Position numbers and translations under genes: made by a program. This document shows positions 9,000 to 18,449 of a stretch of 64,000 bases of DNA, piece after piece. The stretch spans positions 1,922,001 through 1,986,000 of the forward strand of contig NZ_FNKP01000001.1 of the NCBI RefSeq assembly GCF_900099835.1, given 5' to 3'. Under the pieces are notes generated by a model. The model was not told where the DNA came from. It saw only the letters and a list, made by a program, of their open reading frames with translations, and made no database searches. Each line of letters begins with the position of its first letter. Position 1 is the stretch's first letter. This stretch comes from Paraburkholderia fungorum. GTDB lineage: Bacteria > Pseudomonadota > Gammaproteobacteria > Burkholderiales > Burkholderiaceae.

Positions 9000-10394
9000 A
9001 TGTCCACCCCCACGATTACTCCGACGGCCGCCCCTACGGCCGCACCGAAAGTCGGCTTTGTTTCGCTCGGCTGCCCGAAAGCTCTGGTCGATTCCGAGCA
9101 GATCATCACGCAGCTCCGTGCCGAGGGTTACGAAATTTCCGGTACGTACGATGGCGCCGACCTCGTGGTCGTCAACACCTGCGGTTTCATCGACGAAGCC
9201 GTGCAGGAAAGCCTCGACGCGATCGGCGAAGCGCTCAACGAAAACGGCAAGGTGATCGTCACCGGCTGCCTGGGTGCGAAGAAGAGCGGCAGCGGTTCGG
9301 GGCTGATCGAAGAAGTACATCCGAAGGTGCTGGCGGTGACTGGCCCGCACGCAGTCGGCGAAGTGATGCAGCACGTGCACACCCATCTGCCGAAACCGCA
9401 CGACCCGTTCGTCGACCTGGTGCCCGCCGCCGGCGTGAAGCTCACGCCGCGCCACTACGCGTATCTGAAAATTTCCGAAGGCTGTAACCACCGCTGCACG
9501 TTCTGCATCATCCCGTCGATGCGCGGCGACCTCGTGTCGCGCCCCGTCGCCGAAGTGATGCTCGAGGCGGAAAACCTGTTCAAGGCAGGCGTGAAGGAAC
9601 TGCTGGTGATTTCGCAGGACACCAGCGCGTACGGCGTCGACGTCAAGTACCGCACGGGCTTCTGGAACGGCAAGCCGATCAAGACGCGCATGACCGACCT
9701 GGTCGGTGCACTCGGCGAACTTGCCGCGCAATACGGCGCGTGGGTGCGCCTGCACTACGTGTACCCGTACCCGAGCGTCGACGAAGTGATCCCGATGATG
9801 GCCGCTGGTCCGTACAAGGGCCACGTGCTGCCGTACCTCGACGTGCCGTTCCAGCATGCGCATCCCGAAGTGCTGAAGCGCATGAAGCGCCCGGCCAACG
9901 CCGAAAAGGTGATGGAGCGCGTGAAGGCGTGGCGCGAGATGTGCCCGGATCTGACGATCCGCAGCACGTTTATCGCCGGCTTCCCGGGTGAGACCGAAGA
10001 GCAGTTCCAGACGCTGCTCGATTTCATCCGCGAAGCTGAACTGGATCGGGTCGGCTGCTTTGCGTACTCGCCGGTCGAAGGCGCGACGGCCAACGAACTC
10101 GACGGCGCGTTGCCCGACGAAGTGCGTGAAGAGCGTCGCGCGCGCTTCATGGAAGTGGCCGAGGAAGTGTCGGCGAAACGGATCGCGAAGAAGGTCGGCA
10201 AGACGCTGAAGGTGCTGGTCGACGAGATCAATGCCGACGGCGGCGTCGGCCGTACTGCGGCAGACGCGCCGGAGATCGACGGCGTCGTGTATATCGCGCC
10301 GTCCACGAAGGCGTCCAGGCGATACAAGGTCGGCGATTTCGTATCGGTGAAAATCACCGGCGCCGACGGTCATGACCTGTGGGGCGAGGTCTAA
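9000..10394 (+). CDS. rimO: Ribosomal protein S12 methylthiotransferase RimO
   Basis: RimO is a radical-SAM enzyme that adds a methylthio group to the conserved aspartate of ribosomal protein S12. The 464-residue protein has the N-terminal UPF0004 domain with cluster cysteines C25, C61 and C90, the radical-SAM motif C162-x3-C166-x2-C169 ([10 protein letters not shown]), and a C-terminal TRAM domain. The frame is open upstream to 8700, but the ATG at 9000 gives the expected N-terminus; its first ~16 residues are a Thr/Pro/Ala stretch. A TACAAT -10-like box lies at 8963-8968. The kdgK-like gene starts 3 bases after the stop. Confidence 0.95.
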   Translation: MSTPTITPTAAPTAAPKVGFVSLGCPKALVDSEQIITQLRAEGYEISGTYDGADLVVVNTCGFIDEAVQESLDAIGEALNENGKVIVTGCLGAKKSGSGSGLIEEVHPKVLAVTGPHAVGEVMQHVHTHLPKPHDPFVDLVPAAGVKLTPRHYAYLKISEGCNHRCTFCIIPSMRGDLVSRPVAEVMLEAENLFKAGVKELLVISQDTSAYGVDVKYRTGFWNGKPIKTRMTDLVGALGELAAQYGAWVRLHYVYPYPSVDEVIPMMAAGPYKGHVLPYLDVPFQHAHPEVLKRMKRPANAEKVMERVKAWREMCPDLTIRSTFIAGFPGETEEQFQTLLDFIREAELDRVGCFAYSPVEGATANELDGALPDEVREERRARFMEVAEEVSAKRIAKKVGKTLKVLVDEINADGGVGRTAADAPEIDGVVYIAPSTKASRRYKVGDFVSVKITGADGHDLWGEV

Positions 10395-10397
10395 ACA

Positions 10398-11348
10398 ATG
10401 ACGGTGAGTACGACCGCTCAGCCAAACAGCAGCACGCCGGAAATCCTCGCGCTCGGCGAGGCGATGATCGAATTCAACCAGTCGGCGAAAGACCAGCCGA
10501 ACTATCTGCAGGGCTTCGGCGGCGATACGTCGAACTTCTGTATCGCCGCCGCTCGGCAAGGCGCGAAGACCGGCTTCGTGTCGGCGGTCGGTGAAGATCA
10601 TTTCGGGCGTCTGCTGATCGATTTGTGGGAACGCGAACAGGTGGACACGTCGCTCGTCCGCGTCGATCCGCGCGCGCCCACCGGCGTTTATTTCGTGTCG
10701 CACGGCCCGAACGGCCACGCGTTCGATTACCTCCGCGCCGGCTCGGCGGCAAGCTGCTACGCGCCGCACGATCTGCCGCGCGACGCGATTGCGGCAGCCA
10801 AAGTCATTCACCTGTCCGGGATCAGTCTCGCGATCAGCGTCAGCGCTTGCGACGCCGCGCTCGAAGCCATCGCGCATGCGCGCGCAAGCGGTGTGCGCGT
10901 GAGCTTCGACACCAATCTGCGTCTGAAGCTGTGGCCGCTGGCCCGCGCTCGCGCCGTGATGCTCGAAGCGATCCGCCAGACGGACATCTGTCTGCCGAGC
11001 TGGGACGACGTCACCGAACTCACCGGTTTGACCGGCCGTGACGAGATCGTCGATTTTCTGCTGTCGCACGGTCCGCGCGTTGTCGCATTGAAACTCGGCA
11101 AGGAAGGCTCGTATATCGCGACGCCGGACGAACGGCGCGTCGTGCCGGGCCACGTCGTCAACGCGGTCGATGCCACCGGTGCGGGCGACTGCTTCGGCGG
11201 CGCGTTCATCGCGCGCATCGTCGCCGGTGACGATCCTTTTGCGGCGGCGCGTTATGCGAACGTCGCGGCGGCGCTGTCCACGCAAGGTTACGGCGCGGTT
11301 GCGCCGATTCCGTCGCGCGAGACAGTGCAACGCCTGCTGGCAGGCTGA
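10398..11348 (+). CDS. kdgK: PfkB-family sugar kinase, probably 2-keto-3-deoxygluconate kinase
   Basis: This 316-residue ribokinase-family protein would phosphorylate 2-dehydro-3-deoxygluconate to its 6-phosphate, which feeds Entner-Doudoroff cleavage. It shows the N-terminal GGDTSNFCIAAARQGAKTGF signature, the substrate-loop FDTNLRLKLWP, and the C-terminal DATGAGDCFGGAF motif with catalytic base D264. The FDTNLR motif and overall pattern favour KdgK over fructokinase or ribokinase, but substrate cannot be proven from sequence. The gene is tightly coupled to rimO (3 bases), an arrangement with no obvious functional link. Confidence 0.8.
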   Translation: MTVSTTAQPNSSTPEILALGEAMIEFNQSAKDQPNYLQGFGGDTSNFCIAAARQGAKTGFVSAVGEDHFGRLLIDLWEREQVDTSLVRVDPRAPTGVYFVSHGPNGHAFDYLRAGSAASCYAPHDLPRDAIAAAKVIHLSGISLAISVSACDAALEAIAHARASGVRVSFDTNLRLKLWPLARARAVMLEAIRQTDICLPSWDDVTELTGLTGRDEIVDFLLSHGPRVVALKLGKEGSYIATPDERRVVPGHVVNAVDATGAGDCFGGAFIARIVAGDDPFAAARYANVAAALSTQGYGAVAPIPSRETVQRLLAG

Positions 11349-11360
11349 AAGCGGGGCCAA

Positions 11361-11390
11361 CCGCGACACGCCGCTGCGGCGATGTCGCGG
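11361..11390. repeat. Inverted repeat between kdgK and bktB
   Basis: CCGCGACA (11361-11368) pairs with TGTCGCGG (11383-11390), with further internal GC pairing. No T-run follows. It could mark an mRNA 3' end, but support is modest. Confidence 0.35.
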
Positions 11391-11449
11391 CCTGCGGCCC
11401 GCGGGCAAGATCACAAGATCATCTTGAGGGACTAAAAGAGGAGCGAGCG

Positions 11450-12634
11450 ATGCAACGGGACGTAGTGGTGGTCAGCGCGGTACGTACGGCAATCGGCGGT
11501 TTCGGCGGCAGTCTGAAGGATTTTCCGCCGACCGACCTCGGCGCACGCGTCGTGCGTGAGGCCCTTGTGCGTGCCAGCGTATCGGGCGACGAAGTCGGCC
11601 ATGTGGTGTTCGGCAACGTCGTGCATACCGAACCGAAAGACATGTATCTCGCCCGCGTGGCCGCGATCAACGGCGGCGTCGCGCAGCACACGCCCGCGCT
11701 AACCGTGAACCGCCTGTGCGGATCGGGCTTGCAGGCCATCGTTTCGGCCGCGCAGAGCGTGCTGCTCGGCGACGCCGACATCGCGATCGGCGGCGGTGCG
11801 GAAAACATGAGCCGCGCTCCTTACTCGATGCCCGCCGCGCGCTTCGGTCAACGCATGGGCGACGCGCGCCTCGTCGACATGATGGTCGGCGCGCTGAACG
11901 ACCCGTTCCAGTCGATCCATATGGGCGTCACCGCTGAAAACGTCGCGCGTAAATACGATATTTCGCGTGAAGCGCAAGACGCGCTTGCGCTCGAATCGCA
12001 TCGCCGCGCGGCTAACGCCATCGCCAGCGGCTACTTCAAGGAACAGATCCTGCCGATCACGATCCCGTCGAAAAAGGGCGATGTCGTGTTCGACACGGAC
12101 GAACACACGCGAATGAACGCGTCGGCGGAAGATTTTTCGAAGCTGAAACCGGTGTTCGCGAAAGAAAACGGCACGGTGACGGCCGGCAATGCGTCGGGCA
12201 TCAACGATGCGGCGGCCGCGGTCGTGCTGATGGAGCGCAGCGTCGCCGAAAAGCGCGGCGTCAAGCCGCTCGCGCGGCTGGTGTCGTATGCGCATGCGGG
12301 TGTCGATCCGGCTTACATGGGTATCGGACCGGTGCCGGCGTCGCGCAAGGCGTTGGAGCGCGCGGGCCTGACGGTCGCCGACCTCGACGTGATCGAGTCC
12401 AACGAGGCCTTTGCCGCGCAGGCTTGCGCGGTCAGCAAGGAGCTTGGGTTCGATCCGGCCAAGGTCAATCCGAACGGGTCGGGCATTTCGCTCGGTCACC
12501 CGATCGGCGCGACCGGTGCGTTGATCACCGTCAAGGCGCTGTATGAATTGCAGCGCGTCGGCGGCCGCTACGCGCTCGTCACGATGTGTATCGGCGGCGG
12601 GCAGGGCATTGCTGCGATCTTCGAGCGGATCTGA
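11450..12634 (+). CDS. bktB: Broad-specificity beta-ketothiolase BktB
   Basis: BktB condenses acetyl-CoA with acetyl- or propionyl-CoA, giving C4 and C5 precursors for polyhydroxyalkanoate. The 394-residue thiolase has nucleophile C90 (LCGSGLQA), [19 protein letters not shown] and CIGGGQG. Its sequence ([40 protein letters not shown]) is far closer to C. necator BktB than to the PhaA encoded at 4583-5764. A strong GAGGAG ribosome-binding site lies 6 bases before the ATG. With phaCAB-R ~5 kb upstream, a role in copolymer precursor supply or beta-oxidation is likely. Confidence 0.93.
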   Translation: MQRDVVVVSAVRTAIGGFGGSLKDFPPTDLGARVVREALVRASVSGDEVGHVVFGNVVHTEPKDMYLARVAAINGGVAQHTPALTVNRLCGSGLQAIVSAAQSVLLGDADIAIGGGAENMSRAPYSMPAARFGQRMGDARLVDMMVGALNDPFQSIHMGVTAENVARKYDISREAQDALALESHRRAANAIASGYFKEQILPITIPSKKGDVVFDTDEHTRMNASAEDFSKLKPVFAKENGTVTAGNASGINDAAAAVVLMERSVAEKRGVKPLARLVSYAHAGVDPAYMGIGPVPASRKALERAGLTVADLDVIESNEAFAAQACAVSKELGFDPAKVNPNGSGISLGHPIGATGALITVKALYELQRVGGRYALVTMCIGGGQGIAAIFERI

Positions 12635-12711
12635 CGCGGGCTGGACATAGGTTTAAGCGGTGCCGGCTGGGGTTCGGGGGCACCGCGCAGTATTGGCAGG
12701 AGGAAGAACGG

Positions 12712-13386
12712 ATGCAGGAATCAAAAGCGATGAAGAGTTTGCCGGGCGGCGTGCGAAACGGCGCAGTGCGGCGGCGTGGCTGGGCGGTGGTTAGCGTGGC
12801 CGCGCTACTGTGTGCCGGTGCGGGAGCGTTGATGCCCGCGCAAGCCTGGGCCGAAAGCGACGCGGTCAAGGAACTGGCGGCGCCTCCGCCGATCCAGTTG
12901 CCGCTCAGGCCGAGCCCCGAGTTCGCAAAATTTCCGCGCTATGCAGGCATGCTCGGCTCGCGTCAGATCGTGTTGCGGCTGGGCCCGAAAACCGACGACC
13001 CATCGGGCGTGCACGGCGAATACCAGTACACGGACACCGGCGAAGTTATTCTGATTGCGGGCGACCGCGACGGCGATACGCTCGAAGTCGAGGAGTCGAA
13101 CGACGGCACCCGTATCACCGGCAATTGGGTCGGCAAGTTCGCGGCCGACGGCACGGTCTCGGGCGACCGGATGAACGTCGACGATTCCGATCCGCAACCG
13201 TTCGATCTGAAGCCGCTGGCCGCAGGCCAGGCGATTCCGGCTCCGGGCGCGCCGGCCGTGGCTCATGCGGCTCCTGAGGCGGCGCCTGCTCCCGCGCCCG
13301 CGCCTCAAGCAGGCGGTAACGGGACTGCACCGGCCCCTGGTGGGCACCCGGTCGGCGGCGTCAGCAATCTGCAAACCGGCGACTGA
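12712..13386 (+). CDS. Exported protein of unknown function
   Basis: No family is recognised. The frame is open from 12586, but the ATG at 12712 follows a good AGGAGG site (TTGGCAGGAGGAAGAACGG) and gives 224 residues. A signal peptide is visible: RRRGW then a hydrophobic stretch ending near AQAWA (about residues 20-47). The mature domain (about 60-165) is acidic and repeatedly has TDTGEV, DRDGDTLEVEESNDG and NWVGKFAADGTVSGDRM, suggesting a small beta-rich periplasmic domain. The last ~50 residues are Ala/Pro-rich and probably disordered. The gene follows bktB by ~80 bases and precedes a terminator. Confidence 0.75.
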   Translation: MQESKAMKSLPGGVRNGAVRRRGWAVVSVAALLCAGAGALMPAQAWAESDAVKELAAPPPIQLPLRPSPEFAKFPRYAGMLGSRQIVLRLGPKTDDPSGVHGEYQYTDTGEVILIAGDRDGDTLEVEESNDGTRITGNWVGKFAADGTVSGDRMNVDDSDPQPFDLKPLAAGQAIPAPGAPAVAHAAPEAAPAPAPAPQAGGNGTAPAPGGHPVGGVSNLQTGD

Positions 13387-13447
13387 TCTGCCACTGTCCA
13401 ACGACTAACCGGCCACTAGTCAGCCACGAATCTGCAACACAAAACAG

Positions 13448-13489
13448 AACCCCGTGCGGACCTCTCAAAGATCCTCGCGCGGGTTTTCT
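13448..13489 (+). terminator. Rho-independent terminator
   Basis: AACCC-(C)-GTGCG (13448-13458) pairs with CGCGCGGGTT (13476-13485) across a ~17-base loop, with one bulged C, and TTTT follows. It probably ends the transcript of the exported protein, before metC. Confidence 0.6.
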
Positions 13490-13568
13490 ATCAGGCGCAA
13501 TTCCGCCAACTCGTCTACTCTTTTTCAGGCGGCGCAAGTCCCCGCGCCGTCTTTCAACGAATCTCACC

Positions 13569-14753
13569 ATGACCCAATCCAAACTCAAACGCGATCTGCA
13601 AACCCGCATCGTGCGCGCCGAAGACCAGATCACGCCGGGCTTCGAATCGTTTTCGACGCCGGTCGCGCGAGCCTCGACGGTCGTGTTTCCCGATCTCGCC
13701 ACCATGCGCGCGCTCGACTGGAAAAACGACGCGCAATGGCGCTACGGACTGCATGCAACGCCCACGTCGCTCGCGCTGGCCCAGCGTCTTGCCGCCATCG
13801 AGGGCGGCAATCATGCGCTATTGCAGCCGTCGGGGCTGTCGTCGATTTCGAATGTGTACTTCGGCCTCGTCAAGGCAGGCGACGACGTGCTGATTCCCGA
13901 CAACGTCTACTCGCCGAATCGCGAACATGGCGACTGGCTGGCGCGCGATTTCGGTGTGACGGTGCGTTATTACGATCCGCTGATCGGCGCGGGCATCGCC
14001 GATCTGATCCAGCCGAACACACGGCTGATCTGGATCGAAGCGCCCGGTTCAGTGACGATGGAAGTCGCCGATGTTCCGGCGATCACCGCAGCGGCACGTG
14101 CGCGCGGCGTGATCACGGCAATCGACAATACGTGGTCGGCGGGTCTCGCGTTCCGTCCGTTCGATCATGGCGTCGACATTTCGGTGCAGGCGCTGACCAA
14201 GTACCAGTCGGGCGGCGGCGACGTGCTGATGGGCGCGACGATCACCGTCGACCGCGACTTGCACGTGAAGCTGAAGGCGGCCCGCATGCGCATGGGGATC
14301 GGCGTATCGGCGGATGACTGCTCGCTGATTCTGCGCAGCCTGCCGAGCATGCAACTGCGTTTCGAGCAGCACGACCGTGCTGCACTGGCCCTCGCGCAGT
14401 GGCTGAAAACGCGCCCTGAAATCGCGTCGGTTCTGCATCCGGCGATTGCCGACTGTCCGGGCCACGAGTTTTTCAAGCGTGACTTTACGGGCGCAGGCGG
14501 GTTGTTTTCGGTCGTCTTCGACGGCCGTTACAGCGCAGCGCAGATCGACACGTTCTGCGAATCGCTCGAACTCTTTTCGATCGGCTGGAGCTGGGGCGGC
14601 GCACACAGCCTCGTGATGCCCTACGACGTCGCGTCGATGCGCACCGCCGGCGACTGGCCGCACAAGGGCACGCTGGTGCGCTTCTATGTCGGTCTGGAAG
14701 CCGAGGTGGACCTGCGCGCGGACATCGAGCAGAGTCTGTCGGCGCTGGCGTGA
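13569..14753 (+). CDS. metC: Cystathionine beta-lyase MetC
   Basis: MetC is a PLP enzyme that cleaves cystathionine to homocysteine, pyruvate and ammonia in methionine synthesis. The 394-residue protein has the trans-sulfuration family pattern: YGLHATPTSLALAQRLAAIEGG, the PLP-phosphate region PSGLSSISNVY, IDNTWSAGLAFRPFDHGVD, and the Schiff-base lysine K211 in ALTKYQSGGGD. The WSWGGAHSLVMP segment near the C-terminus is typical of the MetC branch. No strong ribosome-binding site is visible before the ATG. A strong terminator follows at 14823. Confidence 0.92.
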   Translation: MTQSKLKRDLQTRIVRAEDQITPGFESFSTPVARASTVVFPDLATMRALDWKNDAQWRYGLHATPTSLALAQRLAAIEGGNHALLQPSGLSSISNVYFGLVKAGDDVLIPDNVYSPNREHGDWLARDFGVTVRYYDPLIGAGIADLIQPNTRLIWIEAPGSVTMEVADVPAITAAARARGVITAIDNTWSAGLAFRPFDHGVDISVQALTKYQSGGGDVLMGATITVDRDLHVKLKAARMRMGIGVSADDCSLILRSLPSMQLRFEQHDRAALALAQWLKTRPEIASVLHPAIADCPGHEFFKRDFTGAGGLFSVVFDGRYSAAQIDTFCESLELFSIGWSWGGAHSLVMPYDVASMRTAGDWPHKGTLVRFYVGLEAEVDLRADIEQSLSALA

Positions 14754-14822
14754 GCGTTTGAGCATCTATGCGAGTGCCAGGGCTCGCGACAGCCTTTTTG
14801 CCGCCGTGATGCAATGAATCGA

Positions 14823-14854
14823 CCCACCGGGACCCGTTTCCGGTGGGTTTTTTT
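14823..14854 (+). terminator. Rho-independent terminator of metC
   Basis: CCCACCGG (14823-14830) pairs with CCGGTGGG (14840-14847) across a 9-base loop and is followed by seven T residues (14848-14854). Confidence 0.9.
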
Positions 14855-14993
14855 ATATCCGGCGACGGTCATCAGTGTGTCTGGAAGTCCATCGCGACAT
14901 CGCACTGCACGCCACGCCGCAGCCCACTCGCCGCCGATATACTGCAACGGTCACTTCCTCGTTGGATCCTCGAACACCAGGAGGCGCTGGATC

Positions 14994-15899
14994 ATGTCGG
15001 CCACCGAACTCGAGCAGCGAACCCTCAGGCGATCGTTGCTCTGCACGTTGATGATCGCGGGTGTCGGAATCGTCGTGGGTGTGGTCAGCGGTTCGCTGTC
15101 GATCATCTTCGACGGCATGTTTTCCGCGCTCGACGCCGCGATGTGCAGCCTGTCGCTGCTGGTCGCCCGCCTGTTGAGTCAGCCAGGCAGCCGACGCTTC
15201 CAGCACGGCTTCTGGCACATCGAGCCGCTTGTGCTGGTGTTCAACGGCAGCCTGCTGTCGGTGCTGTGTCTGTACGCGTTCGTCAACGCGGTGAAGGGAA
15301 TCATCGACGGCGGCCGGGAGCTGGAGTTCGGCATCGCGATGATCTACGCGGTCGTGGTCAGCATCTTCTGCTTTTTCATGTACTTCCGGCAGCGGCGGCT
15401 CAACCGCGTGATCGAATCGGAACTGATCGGACTCGACACCAAAAGCTGGCTGATGTCGGCATGCATCAGCTCGGCGCTGCTGGTCGCGTTTTCTGTCGCG
15501 TGGATCCTGGAGCAGACCCGCTACAGCCACCTGAGCTGGTATGTCGACCCTGGCGTGCTAGCCGTGCTGACGCTGGTGTTGATTCCGATGCCGATCGGCA
15601 CGGTGGTCGGTGCCGTCAAGGAAGTGCTGCTGATGACGCCGGACAGCCTCGACACGACCGTGCGCGAACTGATGCACAGCCTGACCGCCGAATATGGTTT
15701 CGTGACGTACTCGCATTACGCGACGCGCGTGGGGCGCGGGCTGTTCGTCGAGGTGCACATCGTGTTGCCCGATGCGATGGAGCATGTCGGCATCCGCCAG
15801 CTCGATCTGATTCGCGACAAGATATCGCGTGCGATTGGCGAATCGGGCCCGGATCGCTGGCTGACGGTGGCCTTTACGCGAGACCCGCGCTGGCTGTAA
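14994..15899 (+). CDS. Cation diffusion facilitator-like transporter with altered metal-site residues
   Basis: The 301-residue protein has the fold of CDF metal/proton antiporters: about six hydrophobic segments in residues 15-210 and a cytoplasmic C-terminal domain (about 215-301). The start at 14994 follows an AGGAGG site; the frame is open earlier but without coding character. In canonical members, helix 2 and helix 5 each supply a metal-binding H/DxxxD pair. Here helix 2 reads FDGMFSALD (D40, F43, D47) and helix 5 reads LDTKSW (D148, W152), so one ligand is missing or changed in each pair. Substrate is therefore unclear. It stands alone between metC and serB. Confidence 0.8.
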   Translation: MSATELEQRTLRRSLLCTLMIAGVGIVVGVVSGSLSIIFDGMFSALDAAMCSLSLLVARLLSQPGSRRFQHGFWHIEPLVLVFNGSLLSVLCLYAFVNAVKGIIDGGRELEFGIAMIYAVVVSIFCFFMYFRQRRLNRVIESELIGLDTKSWLMSACISSALLVAFSVAWILEQTRYSHLSWYVDPGVLAVLTLVLIPMPIGTVVGAVKEVLLMTPDSLDTTVRELMHSLTAEYGFVTYSHYATRVGRGLFVEVHIVLPDAMEHVGIRQLDLIRDKISRAIGESGPDRWLTVAFTRDPRWL

Positions 15900-15944
15900 T
15901 TCGCCGATGCCGGCGGGTCGCAATGTATTTGCGCGAGGCTGCGC

Positions 15945-16784
15945 TCAGAACAGCCGCAGCAACCCGTCCAGTCCGACATGATTGAAGGCCACGGTGGCCG
16001 CTTCGCGCACCACCGGTTTCGCGCGGAACGCGACCGACAAACCGGCCTCGGCCATCATCTTCAGATCGTTCGAACCGTCGCCCATTGCAATAGCGCGCGT
16101 CGGTTCAATGCCGAGTTTCGCGCAGGTTTCGCGCAGCGTGCGTGCTTTCACCTCGGCATTGACGATCTCGCCGGTCACCTGGCCCGTCAGTTTTCCGTCG
16201 ACGATCTCGAGCGTGTTCGCGTTCGTGAAATCGAGGCCCAAACGCGCCTTCAGTTTTTCGGTGAAGAACGTGAATCCGCCCGACACCAGCAAGGTTTTCA
16301 GTCCCGCCGCCTTCGCGCCCGCGAGCATGCGCTCCGCGCCGGGCGACAGTTGCAGACGTTCTTCGTAGACCCGTTCGAGCGCGCTGGCGTCGAGGCCTTT
16401 GAGCAGCGCGACGCGACGCGTCAGGCTCTCGTTGAAGTCCTTGATCTCGCCGCGCATCGACGCTTCGGTGATCTCGGCCACTTCCGCTTTCAGTCCGCAG
16501 AAATCGGCGATTTCGTCGATACATTCGATCGTGATCAGCGTCGAGTCCATGTCCATCGCGACCAGCCCGAAGTCGCGCAACTGACGGCCCGCTTCGACAA
16601 ACGCGTAGTCAAGCTGATGGGTGCCGCAATACACGTCGATGTCCGCGCGCTGGTCGATGTTTGCGTCGGCGATACGCAGCGCATTCGCGTCGATCGCGGT
16701 GGCGTGCGAACCGCGCGCGAGCGCGACGAGCGTTTTGTGGTGATCGGCGGAAAGAGGCGCGGAGCTTTGAATGACGAGGTTCAT
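15945..16784 (-). CDS. serB: Phosphoserine phosphatase SerB
   Basis: SerB performs the last step of serine synthesis, hydrolysing phosphoserine. The 279-residue HAD-superfamily protein has the catalytic motif DMDST with nucleophile D78 and acid/base D80, motif II LLVSGGFTFF, and motif III/IV AMGDGSNDLKMM. The N-terminal ~70 residues form the small extra domain seen in SerB of gammaproteobacteria and betaproteobacteria. It is convergent with the upstream CDF-like gene (46 bases apart) and divergent from the P450 gene. Confidence 0.95.
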   Translation of the reverse strand: MNLVIQSSAPLSADHHKTLVALARGSHATAIDANALRIADANIDQRADIDVYCGTHQLDYAFVEAGRQLRDFGLVAMDMDSTLITIECIDEIADFCGLKAEVAEITEASMRGEIKDFNESLTRRVALLKGLDASALERVYEERLQLSPGAERMLAGAKAAGLKTLLVSGGFTFFTEKLKARLGLDFTNANTLEIVDGKLTGQVTGEIVNAEVKARTLRETCAKLGIEPTRAIAMGDGSNDLKMMAEAGLSVAFRAKPVVREAATVAFNHVGLDGLLRLF

Positions 16785-17037
16785 GGACGACGCAAGGGAA
16801 GCAGGAAGTAGGAGAGCGCGGAAATCCCGCTATTGTATCGGTTCCCGCAGATGCGCCGTCCTGGGCGGCGGTTCTGCGGTTGCGGCGGTTGCGTGCGGGC
16901 GGAGAATCACGCTGTGCAAACGGATTGCGCGCGAGCCATACTCGACTGTCGAATCGAACGACGCTGCGAACGATCCCTCGCGGTCATTTGCATCGACCCG
17001 GCAACAACGCACACAAACACAAAGACGGAGACACAGC

Positions 17038-18273
17038 ATGACCCCGGCGACTGCCAGCGACCCATCCCTCCTCGCGCGCGATTTCGATCTGCGCCACCTG
17101 AGTCCCGCTTTCTACGCCGACCCGTATCCGGTTTATCACGCACTGCGCGTCCACGAGCCGATCCGGCGGATGCCCGACGGCTCGCTCTTCCTGACGCGAT
17201 TTCGTGACGTGCAGGCGGTCTATCGCGATCCGAAGACGTTCAGCTCCGACAAGACCGTCGAGTTCAGGCCGAAATACGGCGACTCGCCGCTCTACGCGCA
17301 TCACACCACCAGCCTTGTGTTCAACGATCCGCCACGGCATACGCGGGTGCGCAGACTGATCGCCGGAGCGCTCACGGCGCGTGCGATCGCGGCCATGGAG
17401 CCGGGCCTCGTGCGTCTCGTCGATGGCCTGCTCGATCGGGCGGCCGCGTGCGGCTCGATCGATCTGATCGGCGAATTCGCATCGGCGATTCCGGTCGAGA
17501 TCATCGGCAATCTGCTGGACGTGCCGCACGCCGAGCGCGAGCCGTTGCGCGACTGGTCGCTCGCGATACTCGGCGCGCTCGAGCCGTCGCTGAACGCCGC
17601 GCAACTCGAACGCGGCAACCGCGCGGTGACCGAATTCGTCGATTATCTGCGCGATCTGGTCGCGCGCCGGCGGCGCGAACCGGGCGATCCGCAGCACGAT
17701 GTGCTGACCCGGCTGATCGAGGGCGAGGCGGGTGGTGAGCAACTGTCCGAAGCGGAATTGCTACAGAACTGCATTTTCATCCTGAATGCCGGACATGAAA
17801 CGACCACCAACCTGATCGGCAACGGTCTCGTTACGCTGACCGAATGGCCCGAGCAACGCGATGCGTTGTTGCGCGAGCCGTCGTTGATCGAATCGGCGGT
17901 CGAGGAATGTTTGCGTTTCGAGAGTTCGAATCAGTTGGGCAACCGGATGGCGACCGTCGATACCACGATCGGCGGCGTCGAGGTTGCGCGCGGTACGCCG
18001 GTCACTTTGTGCATCGGCGCGGCCAATCGCGACCCGGAGCAGTTTGCCGAGCCGGATCGTTTCGACATTCGCCGCGATCCGAACCGGCATCTCGCGTTCG
18101 GCTTCGGGATTCACCAGTGCGCGGGTTTGTCGCTCGCGCGGCTCGAGGCGCGAATTGCGATTGGGCGCTTCGTGCAGCGGTTTCCGACGTATCGGCTGAA
18201 TGGGACGCCGACGCGAGGCGGCCGCGTCCGGTTTCGCGGATTCGCGGCGGTGCCGGTCGAGGTGAACGGCTGA
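17038..18273 (+). CDS. Cytochrome P450 of unknown substrate
   Basis: The 411-residue protein is a soluble bacterial P450. The I-helix oxygen-activation motif AGHETT is at residues 251-256, the K-helix ExxR is in EECLRFES, and the haem-binding loop FGFGIHQCAG places the thiolate ligand at C361. The ATG at 17038 follows GGAG and matches the usual N-terminus (FDLRHLSPAFYADPYPVYHALR); the longer open frame upstream has no coding character. No ferredoxin or ferredoxin reductase gene is near, so electron partners must be elsewhere. Substrate cannot be inferred; neighbours are serB and the ku-ligD genes. Confidence 0.92.
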   Translation: MTPATASDPSLLARDFDLRHLSPAFYADPYPVYHALRVHEPIRRMPDGSLFLTRFRDVQAVYRDPKTFSSDKTVEFRPKYGDSPLYAHHTTSLVFNDPPRHTRVRRLIAGALTARAIAAMEPGLVRLVDGLLDRAAACGSIDLIGEFASAIPVEIIGNLLDVPHAEREPLRDWSLAILGALEPSLNAAQLERGNRAVTEFVDYLRDLVARRRREPGDPQHDVLTRLIEGEAGGEQLSEAELLQNCIFILNAGHETTTNLIGNGLVTLTEWPEQRDALLREPSLIESAVEECLRFESSNQLGNRMATVDTTIGGVEVARGTPVTLCIGAANRDPEQFAEPDRFDIRRDPNRHLAFGFGIHQCAGLSLARLEARIAIGRFVQRFPTYRLNGTPTRGGRVRFRGFAAVPVEVNG

Positions 18274-18449
18274 AAAACCGCTAAAGCCTGCTGAAAACGG
18301 CGGGAATCCGCTCCGCATCTTTTGCCGGGCTGACGCAAGTCTTACAGCCTCGCCACAGCGTAATCCGCGTCCCGTCATGCGCTGTGGCGTCTGGACCCGT
18401 GGCACGCAAGCTGCTTCACATCAGGTCTTCGGCTCACAGGAGCGTGACG

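Noticed and set aside
8985..11414. Very long open frame (809 codons) on the minus strand opposite rimO and kdgK
   Set aside because: It spans two well-supported genes, is Arg/His/Ala/Asp-rich and matches the antisense of high-GC codon bias. No recognisable domain is present.
16771..17037. Extension of the P450 reading frame upstream of 17038
   Set aside because: The extra residues are Arg/Ser-rich and not P450-like; the ATG at 17038 has a ribosome-binding site and a normal N-terminus.
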